Under the pieces are notes generated by a model that made no database searches, had not been told where the DNA came from, and was given only the letters and a program-made list of their open reading frames with translations. A stretch of 64,000 nucleotides of DNA, taken from assembly GCA_009777725.1 (NCBI GenBank), contig WRLG01000005.1, positions 1 to 64,000 of the forward strand, written 5' to 3'. Shown here piece after piece: positions 48,940 to 56,167 of this stretch (position 1 is its first letter; each line of letters opens with the position of its first letter). The position numbers and the translations under genes are program-made. This DNA comes from Oscillospiraceae bacterium. GTDB lineage: Bacteria > Bacillota > Clostridia > Oscillospirales > Ruminococcaceae.

Positions 48940-49452
48940 TCAAAAATAAATTTTATTTTTAATAATGTATTCTGCTACGTTTGGCGGGAGGAGTGCGGAA
49001 ATATCTTCATGATTTATGATTTTTTTACGAATCATGGTTGAAGATATTTTTAGTTTTCTGGGGAAAACTATCATTTCGCAAAGATTGCGGATTTCATCCG
49101 ATTTATGCCATCTGTCAATAGTCGGCGGAATATCCTCTCCTACGATTAAAAAAAGCCTGCTTTCGGGGTACAGTCTTTTAAAATGCCGCAGAGTATTTAC
49201 GGTGTAGCTTACGCCTCCCGCGTTAATCTCATAATCGCTTACTGATATATTCGGTATGTCCTCAAAGGCAAGCCTGCACATATCAAGCCGCCGTTCGCCG
49301 TCAACCATGGTGTCCGCTTTTTTAAACGGGGCGATGAACGCGGGCATAACAATAACTCTGTCAATCGGCGCGGAGCTCAAAGCCATGCGCGCAATGTCAA
49401 TGTGCCCGTTATGAACGGGGTTAAAGCTTCCGCCGAAAATCGCCGTGTTCAT
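48940..49452 (-). CDS. nadD: Nicotinate-nucleotide adenylyltransferase, short form
   Basis: Makes deamido-NAD from NaMN and ATP. N-terminal IFGGSFNPVHNGHIDIAR has the GxFxPxHxGH motif, and LKISSTMIRKKI the ISSTxIR motif. With 170 residues it is shorter than the usual 190-215; the stretch between IVFPR and the ISSTMIR motif, normally about 20 residues longer, is missing. The catalytic motifs are intact. Start overlaps the yhbY stop by 4 bp. Confidence 0.9.
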   Translation of the reverse strand: MNTAIFGGSFNPVHNGHIDIARMALSSAPIDRVIVMPAFIAPFKKADTMVDGERRLDMCRLAFEDIPNISVSDYEINAGGVSYTVNTLRHFKRLYPESRLFLIVGEDIPPTIDRWHKSDEIRNLCEMIVFPRKLKISSTMIRKKIINHEDISALLPPNVAEYIIKNKIYF

Positions 49453-49751
49453 TGCTTTGCTTTGGGCAGCGTAATTTTCGGCTCTTTTGGATTTGGCTTA
49501 TAGAGCACAAATTTGCTGCCTATTACCTGAACAATATCCGCCGAGGTCTTTTCGGCAAGCTCCCGCGCCGCCTCCCGCGAGGTTAGCGCGCAGCCGTCTT
49601 GAACTTTCATTTTAATAAGCTCTCTGGCGCGTAAAGCATCGTTTACCTGAGCTGTAAGCGTTTCAATCACACCATTTTTGCCGACATGTAAAATAGTATC
49701 TTGCGTTGAGGCAAGTCCTTTTAAATACGCCCTTTGTTTGCCGCTCAGCAT
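49449..49751 (-). CDS. yhbY: YhbY: CRM-domain ribosome-assembly RNA-binding protein
   Basis: 100 residues, nearly all one CRM domain: LSGKQRAYLKGLA, ILHVGKNGVIETLTAQV with the GxxG loop (GKNG), ALRARELIKMKVQDG and QVIGSKFVLYKPN. Associates with pre-50S particles. First gene of the block; GGGAGAT site. obg, often just upstream, is not here. Confidence 0.93.
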   Translation of the reverse strand: MLSGKQRAYLKGLASTQDTILHVGKNGVIETLTAQVNDALRARELIKMKVQDGCALTSREAARELAEKTSADIVQVIGSKFVLYKPNPKEPKITLPKAKQ

Positions 49752-49821
49752 TTTTAGTTATCTCCCTTTATTTGATTTTGCGACAGCAACCTTTGAGCGA
49801 AGTAGTCTGTACTGAGACAAA

Positions 49822-50175
49822 TCATAGCAGGTGACGCTCACTTACAACAACCCCCTCAGTTTTAATATTCCTATAGAAAGGCAATACGGGAAGCCACTGC
49901 TCAAAATGCTTGCAGTCGTTAACGAATATAGAAAGCACCACATCATACTCAAGATTTATACCGACCTCAAAATCAACGATTTCGCGGTTATAATCATTAA
50001 GCTCCGCATCACTCATATCGACAAGAACCATGATGTCTATATCCGATTCGTTATCGTAGTCTCCTCTTGCATATGAGCCGTAAAGAATCACGCTTTTAAG
50101 CTTTTCGTTAAACATGCGCTGCATTTCTTCACAAACCATATGTAAAATCAACTGCAAGCTTCTTTGAGTACACAT
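49822..50175 (-). CDS. MNT-type nucleotidyltransferase without an obvious HEPN partner
   Basis: 117 residues from ATG 50175 (GGGTGAT upstream). VILYGSYARGDYDNESDIDI is the nucleotidyltransferase signature; NLEYDVVLSIF carries the third acidic residue. Next genes upstream are two small XRE regulators. A HEPN gene is expected just downstream but only about 70 bp separate it from yhbY; the HEPN gene is missing or lost. Confidence 0.8.
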   Translation of the reverse strand: MCTQRSLQLILHMVCEEMQRMFNEKLKSVILYGSYARGDYDNESDIDIMVLVDMSDAELNDYNREIVDFEVGINLEYDVVLSIFVNDCKHFEQWLPVLPFYRNIKTEGVVVSERHLL

Positions 50176-50189
50176 ACAATCACCCGTAT

Positions 50190-50399
50190 TTATTTTATAT
50201 GCTCCATAACATCTTCCACTTTGCAATCAAACAACACGCATATTCTGTCAAGTACGTCAAAAGCGACATTTTCGTTTCTGCCCATTTTTGCCAGCGTGTT
50301 TGTTGAGATGCCTACCGCGTTTCTGAAGTCGGTTTTCGTCATATTCTCGTCAATTAACAATTTCCAAAGTCTGTTATAGCTAAACGGCAAATTACTCAT
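50190..50399 (-). CDS. XRE-family helix-turn-helix protein A
   Basis: 69 residues, one HTH domain: RLWKLLIDENMTKTDFRNAV, GISTNTLAKMGRNENVAFDV, LDRICVLFDCKVEDVMEH. About two-thirds identical to the neighbour at 50424, so the two arose by tandem duplication. Probably a repressor of local genes, perhaps including the MNT gene 14 bp downstream. Confidence 0.85.
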   Translation of the reverse strand: MSNLPFSYNRLWKLLIDENMTKTDFRNAVGISTNTLAKMGRNENVAFDVLDRICVLFDCKVEDVMEHIK

Positions 50400-50423
50400 C
50401 CCCTATTATTTTATTAAATGTAT

Positions 50424-50642
50424 TTATACAGCATTACCTGTTTGTTTTATATGCTCTATAACATCTTCAACCTCGCAATCAAGAAGCAGGCATATTTTAT
50501 CAATTACATCAAGCGGAACATTTTCACCCTTACCCATTTTAGCCAAAGTAGATGACGACATGCCTACAGCTTTTCTTAAACTTGTTTTTGTCATATTTTC
50601 ATCAACCAATAATTTCCATAGTTTATTATAGCTGAAAGCCAT
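50424..50642 (-). CDS. XRE-family helix-turn-helix protein B
   Basis: 72 residues from ATG 50642 (GGAGTTGG upstream); the longer frame to 50720 lacks a site. KLWKLLVDENMTKTSLRKAV, GMSSSTLAKMGKGENVPLDV. Paralog of the gene at 50190, with a short extra tail IKQTGNAV. It diverges from the DUF6809 gene, whose promoter at 50677 it could regulate. Confidence 0.85.
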   Translation of the reverse strand: MAFSYNKLWKLLVDENMTKTSLRKAVGMSSSTLAKMGKGENVPLDVIDKICLLLDCEVEDVIEHIKQTGNAV

Positions 50643-50676
50643 ATCAACCAACTCCAAAAATTTTAAAAATAAAGTA

Positions 50677-50705
50677 TTGACAAATATGTTTCGATATGGT
50701 ATAAT
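50677..50705 (+). promoter_or_regulatory. Sigma-A promoter of the DUF6809-like gene
   Basis: TTGACA (50677-50682), 17-bp spacer, TATAAT (50700-50705). It overlaps the upstream region of the divergent HTH gene. Confidence 0.85.
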
Positions 50706-50763
50706 ATATTTATAAACCAAACCATTGATTTAAATTGTAAACGTAACGAAAGGATGTATACCC

Positions 50764-51027
50764 ATGAAAAACATTTTAGAAGATTTATATTTCGGCGAAA
50801 TTCAGCCTAATGTTATGGCTTTAAGCGAGCGTCAAGAGATAAAAGCAGATGTTACGGAGGAAAACCAAAAAGCATTAATAAAAATGCTTAGCGGTGAGGA
50901 AAAGGAATTGTTAATTGACATTATAAGCTCACACGAAGAAATGAAATCCGAAATCGCGGTTATGAACTTTACTTACGGCTTTAAGCTTGGCGTGAGGCTA
51001 GCGGCTGAATCTATTTTGGTGCTATAG
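50764..51027 (+). CDS. DUF6809-like small protein
   Basis: 87 residues. NILEDLYFGEIQPNVMAL at the N-terminus and EEKELLIDIISSHEEM, FTYGFKLGVRLAAES towards the C-terminus match small clostridial proteins I recall as DUF6809, often coded next to XRE regulators and in mobile or accessory DNA. Mostly helical. Function unknown. GAAAGGATG site and its own promoter. Confidence 0.72.
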   Translation: MKNILEDLYFGEIQPNVMALSERQEIKADVTEENQKALIKMLSGEEKELLIDIISSHEEMKSEIAVMNFTYGFKLGVRLAAESILVL

Positions 51028-51093
51028 CTGAGAACTAGAATTAAGCACACCATCCAATTAAGCGAAACGCGAAACCTCCTGCTTCCAAGGCTG

Positions 51094-51942
51094 TTAATTG
51101 TTAACCACCAACAAAATTTCTCTCAATATCTTGCAAGCCGCCATTACCGAAATGCCGCTTTGGTCGTAATGCGGAGAAAGCTCGGTTATATCAAAGCCGA
51201 CAATGTTAAGCCCCTGTAACTTCATTATCGCGCTGTGCAGGTCTGAAAATGAAACGCCGCCGGGCTCGGGTGTTCCCGTGCCGGGGAATACGGAGGGCTC
51301 TAAAACGTCTAAATCCAAGGTGAAGTATACATTTTTGCCCGCAAGCCTTGAAACAGCTTCTTCCATGCCTTCAAGATTAAAGCGGCTCATGACGGTATGC
51401 TCTTTTGCGAATTTGAACTCCTCCCGCTCGCCGCTTCTTATGCCAAGCTGAAATATCCGCCCATCGCCGACAAGCTCATAGCAACGCCGCATTACGCAGG
51501 CGTGGGAATTTTTTACGCCCAAGTAGCTGTCCCTCAAATCCGCGTGAGCGTCAAACTGTAATATATATAAATCATCGTATTTTTCCCTTAAAGCTCTGAC
51601 TGCGCCTAACGTAACGAGATGCTCTCCGCCCAGCATACACGGGATTTTGCCGTCCCGCAGAATTTTTCCGCTTGCGGCGTAGATTTGACCCAGCGCGGTG
51701 TTTGCCGAGCCTATGCTCATTTCAAGGTCGCCCGCATCGAAGATGCTGTAATCGCTCAAATCCTTGTCCTGCACGGGCGAATAGGTTTCAATTCCGAAGC
51801 TTTCCGCGCGCATGGCTTTACAGCCGAACCGGGCACCCGGTCTGTACGAAGCGGTGCTGTCAAACGGCGCGCCGAAGATGACCAGACCCGCATCCTTATA
51901 TTCCGCGGTGCATGAAATAAAGACGTTACTTTCTGATTGCAT
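51094..51942 (-). CDS. speB: Agmatinase / ureohydrolase
   Basis: Splits agmatine to putrescine and urea, a Mn-dependent step of polyamine synthesis. 282 residues. Metal ligands: GGEHLVTLG, LQFDAHADLRDSY, FTLDLDVLEPSVFPGTGTPE. Start overlaps the speE stop by 17 bp. Last gene of the polyamine operon; its end (LVVNN) is in heptad-type sequence. Confidence 0.93.
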   Translation of the reverse strand: MQSESNVFISCTAEYKDAGLVIFGAPFDSTASYRPGARFGCKAMRAESFGIETYSPVQDKDLSDYSIFDAGDLEMSIGSANTALGQIYAASGKILRDGKIPCMLGGEHLVTLGAVRALREKYDDLYILQFDAHADLRDSYLGVKNSHACVMRRCYELVGDGRIFQLGIRSGEREEFKFAKEHTVMSRFNLEGMEEAVSRLAGKNVYFTLDLDVLEPSVFPGTGTPEPGGVSFSDLHSAIMKLQGLNIVGFDITELSPHYDQSGISVMAACKILREILLVVNN

Positions 51943-52780
51943 CTCTCAAAAGCTCCTTTACATAATTCGGCATGGCGAAGCAACCCTCGTGAATTTCGGT
52001 ATTATAATAAGCAGTACTTAACCCTAAGCCGTTCCAACGCCCAAGGTCGGCGTCAAGCGGACTTATCCCCTTTGAAGCAAAGCCGAAAAGCCAGTGCCCG
52101 GATGGATAAGTCGGGATATGGGCTTGATAAATCGTGCCCACGGGGAAATTTTCCCTAATGCACCTGTGCGTTCTTTGCATAGCCTTAGCGTCCTCAAAAT
52201 AATAGGGACTTTCGTGTTGATTGACCAAAATACCTTTTTCTTTGAGGGCACCAAAGCAGTTGCCGTAAAATTCGCTTGTGAATAAGCCCTCGCTGGGTCC
52301 GTAGGGGTCGGCACTGTCCACTATGATTAAATCGTAGACATTTTCCTTATTCCGCACAAAGCGAAGCCCGTCCTCATAATATATTTTAACTCTGGGGTCG
52401 TTAAGCTTGCAAGCCGTTTGCGGAAGGTGCTCCTTGCATACCTCGACTACCCGCTCATCAATCTCAACCATATCAATCCGCTCAATGCCATCGTAGCGCG
52501 TAAGCTCTCTGACCGTTCCCCCATCGCCCGCGCCGATTACGAGAATCGTTTTTATATCGGGGTTTGAAGCCATAGGGACGTGGGTTATCATCTCGTGATA
52601 GATAAACTCGTCCTTTTCCGTCAGCATCATATAACCATCCAAGGTTAAAAAACGCCCGAATTCATTGCTTTCAAAAACATCGATTCGCTGAAATTCGCTT
52701 TGCTCCGTATGGATTTGCCGCTCCACCCTGATTGACATTTTAACATCGGGAGTGTGCATTTCCGAAAACCAAAGTTCCAT
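51926..52780 (-). CDS. speE: Spermidine synthase
   Basis: Moves the aminopropyl group of decarboxylated SAM to putrescine. 284 residues from ATG 52780, seven bases after AAGGGG. Methyltransferase-like motif TILVIGAGDGGTVRELTRY, VEIDERVVEVCKEHLP, the catalytic Asp in DLIIVDSADPYGPSEGLF. Standard PaPT length. It follows the hicB gene of the inserted pair by 14 bp. Confidence 0.95.
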   Translation of the reverse strand: MELWFSEMHTPDVKMSIRVERQIHTEQSEFQRIDVFESNEFGRFLTLDGYMMLTEKDEFIYHEMITHVPMASNPDIKTILVIGAGDGGTVRELTRYDGIERIDMVEIDERVVEVCKEHLPQTACKLNDPRVKIYYEDGLRFVRNKENVYDLIIVDSADPYGPSEGLFTSEFYGNCFGALKEKGILVNQHESPYYFEDAKAMQRTHRCIRENFPVGTIYQAHIPTYPSGHWLFGFASKGISPLDADLGRWNGLGLSTAYYNTEIHEGCFAMPNYVKELLRDAIRK

Positions 52781-52794
52781 AAGCATCCCCTTAC

Positions 52795-53187
52795 TTAGTC
52801 GGCAGAGTAATAAATAAGACTTTTTTTAATTTTATCTGTAATTCCCGTAAAGGTATAAGCGAGAATTCCCGTGAAAACATATGCAAGGGTTAACAATTTC
52901 TCGCTGATTTTTTCCGCTGTCAAGCTATTCAAGCGGCGATACTTGTCGAAATCTATATCAACCCATGAAACAAGCTCGTCTTCTTCGTGGCAGGGCACTG
53001 TTTTTGAAGGCTCGGGTATAGCTTTGCCTGCATCCTGTCGGCAAATGCCCCACGCGCCTATTGCATCTCTAGCCATATACAAGGCTTCGGGTAGATTATC
53101 CCCTTGGGTGTTAATGTTCAAATCCGGAACAGAAACTACATATCCTTTTAAATCCGGCGTAAGAACAATCGGATAAGCCCTTGTCAT
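52795..53187 (-). CDS. hicB: HicB-family antitoxin with an unusual C-terminus
   Basis: 130 residues. N-terminal YPIVLTPDLKGYVVSVPDLN and GDNLPEALYMARDAIGAWG match HicB. After about residue 85 the expected DNA-binding tail is replaced by KISEKLLTLAYVFTGILAYTF, a hydrophobic stretch coded partly by a 24-bp tandem duplication (52840-52863 and 52864-52887, 18 of 24 identical). The tail may be the result of a frameshift or local duplication; toxin binding may be preserved while repression is lost. Confidence 0.75.
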   Translation of the reverse strand: MTRAYPIVLTPDLKGYVVSVPDLNINTQGDNLPEALYMARDAIGAWGICRQDAGKAIPEPSKTVPCHEEDELVSWVDIDFDKYRRLNSLTAEKISEKLLTLAYVFTGILAYTFTGITDKIKKSLIYYSAD

Positions 53188-53208
53188 AAAATCACTCCTT
53201 TTGAGCCG

Positions 53209-53382
53209 CTATTTTAAATTACGTCTTTTGATAACTGCTTTTACAAGGTTCTCTTTAAGCTCCCTATGTCTTGGTACAGGCTCGGAGTCCGTGCCGTTAG
53301 TGTAAACGGTATGAGGACCTTTATCGCGCAATTTTCGCCAACCATTTCTTTCAAGCAATTTAATAAAATCACTACGCTTCAT
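53209..53382 (-). CDS. hicA: HicA-family toxin (short gene)
   Basis: 57 residues. ATG 53382, site GGGAAGG. MKRSDFIKLLERNGWRKLRD, then GPHTVYTN and PVPRHRELKENLVKAVIKRR. The His of the KGPHTVY segment and the C-terminal pattern are those of HicA mRNA interferases. 21 bp upstream of hicB. Own promoter at 53403-53431. Confidence 0.85.
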   Translation of the reverse strand: MKRSDFIKLLERNGWRKLRDKGPHTVYTNGTDSEPVPRHRELKENLVKAVIKRRNLK

Positions 53383-53402
53383 ATCTGTACCTTCCCATTA
53401 TT

Positions 53403-53431
53403 ATTATACACAAAAGAAGTCTGCTTGTCAA
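53403..53431 (-). promoter_or_regulatory. Sigma-A promoter of hicAB inside the polyamine operon
   Basis: Minus strand TTGACA (53431-53426), 17-bp spacer, TATAAT (53408-53403). It may also drive speE and speB, now downstream of it. Confidence 0.85.
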
Positions 53432-53522
53432 GTTAAAATAACAAATAAAGTAAATATAATATGTTAAATAGCAGTTATAAAATATTAGTTGGAGAAATAA
53501 TGAAGCAATTAACAGCTAACTA

Positions 53523-54983
53523 CTATTCGCTTATCACCTTTATCCTCTCAATCCCCATATCCTCTGTTCCCGTAAGGGAGCAGCCTTTTTCTTTTGAGTA
53601 TAGGATATATTCAAGGATTTCCTTTGTAATAAGCTCGCCCGGTGCTAATATCGGAATCCCCGGGGGGTAGCACATTACAAACTCGCCGCTCACCCGCCCG
53701 ACACTTTCTCGAATGTCAACCGCCCTCCGCTCGCCGTAAAACGCCTCCTTGGGTGACATAATGATTTTAGGATTGATATACTCATAGTGAAGCAACCCCG
53801 CCTTGTCCTTGGAAAAACGCCGTTTGATTTCGGCGAGTGCGGAAACAAGCCTTTCTATATCCTTCCATTTATCACCAACCGAAATATAAGCCAGAATATT
53901 GCCAATATCGCCGAATTCTATTTGAATATCAAACCTGTCGCGCAGAAGGTCGTATACCTCTATGCCGGCTAAGCCTATATCCCTTGTATGGACAGACAGT
54001 TTGGTTTTATCAAAGGCGTAGGCGTTCCTGCCGTTCAGAATTTCTGCGGAGAAGGCGTAATAGCCGCCTATTTTGGCGATTTCGCCGCGTGCGTACTCCG
54101 CCGTTTCGGAAACTTTGCGAACCAGAGCCGCGCCGTTCAGGGCAAGGTTGCGCCGCGATATATCGAGTGAAGACAGGAGCAGGTATGACGCGCTTGTGGT
54201 TTGGGTAAGGTTAATTACCGCGCGGACGTAGCCCTCGGACAGAAGCCCGCTTGAAACAGCGTTTTCGCTTAATAAAAGCAGACTGCTCTGCGTTAGCGAG
54301 CCTCCCGACTTGTGCATGGATACCGCCGCTAAATCCGCACCTGCTTCCATAGCGGATATTGGGCAGGCTTCGCCGAAATAAAAGTGAGTGCCGTGCGCCT
54401 CATCGGCAAGGCAAGCCATTTTATTTTCGTGCGCTATGGCGGCTATTTTTTTTATGTCTGAGCATATGCCGTAATAGGTCGGGTTATTCACAAAGACCGC
54501 TTTAGCATCCGGGTTTGCCTTGATTGCTTTTTCAACCTCCGCAGTGTCACTCCCGAGAGGAATCCCCAGCCTGTCGTTAATGCCGGGGTCTATATAAACG
54601 GGGACTGCTCCGCTGATTACAAGGGCGTTGATTGCACTGCGGTGGACATTTCGCGGCATTATAATTTTATCGCCTTCCTTGCAAACGGACATGACCATCG
54701 ATTGCACGGCGGCGGTAGTCCCTCCTACCATGAAAAAGCAGTTAGCCGCGCCGAAAGCTTGCGCCGCCAACGCTTCTGCATCCTTTATTACCGAAACGGG
54801 GTGGCAGAGGTTGTCAAGCGGTTTCATTGAATTTACATCGACCGCCATGCACCGCTCTCCTAAAAACGCAGTTAAATCAGGGTTGCCTTTCCCGTGCTTA
54901 TGTCCGGGTACATCAAAAGGGACAACTCTTGCTTCCCTGTATCTCATTAACGCCTCGTATATGGGCGCGAATCCCTGATTCAA
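53523..54983 (-). CDS. speA: Orn/Lys/Arg decarboxylase, probably arginine decarboxylase
   Basis: PLP enzyme. 486 residues from TTG 54983 (GGAAGG at 7 bp); a longer frame to 55031 reads 16 extra codons from heptad-repeat DNA and is probably not the start. PFDVPGHKHGKGN, FFMVGGTTAAVQSM, LADEAHGTHF and the PLP Lys in AAVSMHKSGGSLTQSS are the Orn/Lys/Arg group III/SpeA-like pattern. Since agmatinase lies in the same operon, arginine is the likely substrate; lysine or ornithine cannot be ruled out. Confidence 0.85.
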   Translation of the reverse strand: MNQGFAPIYEALMRYREARVVPFDVPGHKHGKGNPDLTAFLGERCMAVDVNSMKPLDNLCHPVSVIKDAEALAAQAFGAANCFFMVGGTTAAVQSMVMSVCKEGDKIIMPRNVHRSAINALVISGAVPVYIDPGINDRLGIPLGSDTAEVEKAIKANPDAKAVFVNNPTYYGICSDIKKIAAIAHENKMACLADEAHGTHFYFGEACPISAMEAGADLAAVSMHKSGGSLTQSSLLLLSENAVSSGLLSEGYVRAVINLTQTTSASYLLLSSLDISRRNLALNGAALVRKVSETAEYARGEIAKIGGYYAFSAEILNGRNAYAFDKTKLSVHTRDIGLAGIEVYDLLRDRFDIQIEFGDIGNILAYISVGDKWKDIERLVSALAEIKRRFSKDKAGLLHYEYINPKIIMSPKEAFYGERRAVDIRESVGRVSGEFVMCYPPGIPILAPGELITKEILEYILYSKEKGCSLTGTEDMGIERIKVISE

Positions 54984-54999
54984 ATAACCACCTTCCAAA

Positions 55000-55033
55000 A
55001 CAATTGATAATTGATAATTGACAGTTGACAATA
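55000..55033 (-). repeat. Heptad repeat cluster before speA
   Basis: Minus strand 7-mers ATTGTCA, ACTGTCA, ATTATCA, ATTATCA, ATTGTTT. Next to it (55040-55070) is a C-rich heptad stretch. Both lie in the short speD-speA gap. Confidence 0.75.
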
Positions 55034-55075
55034 TAGGGTTTAAGTCCCTTCCCCCCTAACAGCCTCCAACCTCAT

Positions 55076-55894
55076 TCAATATATGTTCATCCCGCTGAAA
55101 ATTTCAAGCATTTCGCGCCTTAGGGCATCGTTGATTTCTAAACGTCTTCTGGGTGCGAGCTCGTAGGTATCGGTATTAAAAAGGTAATTTTGCAAAAAGA
55201 TTTCTTTTATCATCATTTTGGTATGGAAAATGTTGGATTGATATACGTTTACATCAACCGCGTCATATTTTTCCAGCGTATCCTTTGCGATATAGTCTTG
55301 AATCGAGGTGATTTCATGGTCTATAAACAGCTTTTTCCCGTGCTCATCGCGGGTAAAGCCGCGAACGCGGTAGTCAATGGTTATAATATCCGAATCAAAG
55401 CTGCCGATTAGATAGTCAAGTGATTTAAGCGGCGTGATTTGACCGCAGGTTGCAACGTCTATATCCACGCGGAAAGTGGTAATCTCATTCTCGGGGTGAA
55501 ATTCGGGGTAGGTATGGACGGTGACGTGGCTTTTATCAAGATGTGCGGCAACGCTTTCTTTACGCGCCGCAGTGCCCTCCTTGGGGAGGCGGTGGCGCAT
55601 ATTGCAGGATTCGTCAACCTCAAAATCGGAGAGCGGGTCTTCCGATATGAGTATGGTCGCCGACGCGCCTTGCGGCTCGTAATCCTGCTTGGCTATGTTC
55701 AGAACATGCGCGCCAATCATCTCCGTAACATCGCACAGAATTTTTGTAAGACGCTCGGAGTTATATTGCTTATCTATATATTGTATATAGTCGCGCTGTT
55801 CACGCTCGCTTTTGGCATAGCACATATCGTATATATTAAAGCTTAACGTCTTAGTAAGGTTATTAAAACCGTAAAGCTCAATTTTTTGATTCAA
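55076..55894 (-). CDS. speD: S-adenosylmethionine decarboxylase, E. coli type
   Basis: Supplies the aminopropyl donor. 272 residues from TTG 55894, eight bases after GAAGGTG. Self-cleavage site between Lys121 and Ser122 in [14 protein letters not shown], giving the pyruvoyl group; [21 protein letters not shown] and [12 protein letters not shown] are typical of the long class 1A form rather than the 120-residue form found in Bacillus. First gene of the polyamine operon. Confidence 0.94.
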   Translation of the reverse strand: MNQKIELYGFNNLTKTLSFNIYDMCYAKSEREQRDYIQYIDKQYNSERLTKILCDVTEMIGAHVLNIAKQDYEPQGASATILISEDPLSDFEVDESCNMRHRLPKEGTAARKESVAAHLDKSHVTVHTYPEFHPENEITTFRVDIDVATCGQITPLKSLDYLIGSFDSDIITIDYRVRGFTRDEHGKKLFIDHEITSIQDYIAKDTLEKYDAVDVNVYQSNIFHTKMMIKEIFLQNYLFNTDTYELAPRRRLEINDALRREMLEIFSGMNIY

Positions 55895-55954
55895 TTCAGC
55901 CGCACCTTCTCTTTCTTATCATTGAAGCATCGGAAGCACTTCGAAACACTACTT

Positions 55955-55983
55955 ATAATACGCTATTTTTAGATAAATGTCAA
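55955..55983 (-). promoter_or_regulatory. Sigma-A promoter of the polyamine operon
   Basis: Minus strand TTGACA (55983-55978), 17-bp spacer, TATTAT (55960-55955). Confidence 0.8.
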
Positions 55984-56042
55984 TAGCTTTAAACAAAATT
56001 ATTATTTTACTGTTAATTTGTCTTATTTAGTTAAATTTTTTA

Positions 56043-56071
56043 TTGCGTTTTTATCAGACATATGGTATAAT
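56043..56071 (+). promoter_or_regulatory. Promoter of the AraC-type response regulator
   Basis: TTGCGT (56043-56048), 17-bp spacer, TATAAT (56066-56071). The leader contains heptads (56121-56150: ACTGTTC, ACTGTTC, ACTGTTA, ACTGTAT) right before the ribosome site. Confidence 0.65.
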
Positions 56072-56167
56072 AATCAAGAATAAAAATGAATGCACGGTTA
56101 ATGGTTGACTAAGGGCTAAAAACTGTTCACTGTTCACTGTTAACTGTATAAAGGAGTGTCAACCGCC

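Noticed and set aside
49752-49840. Remnant of a HEPN gene after the lone MNT gene
   Set aside because: A short frame (ATG near 49825 on the minus strand, 25 codons) has a HEPN-like start at best; similarity is too weak and the stretch also contains the yhbY ribosome site.
53523-55031. speA start at 55031
   Set aside because: The extra 16 codons are read from heptad-repeat DNA and have no ribosome site; TTG 54983 has GGAAGG at proper distance.
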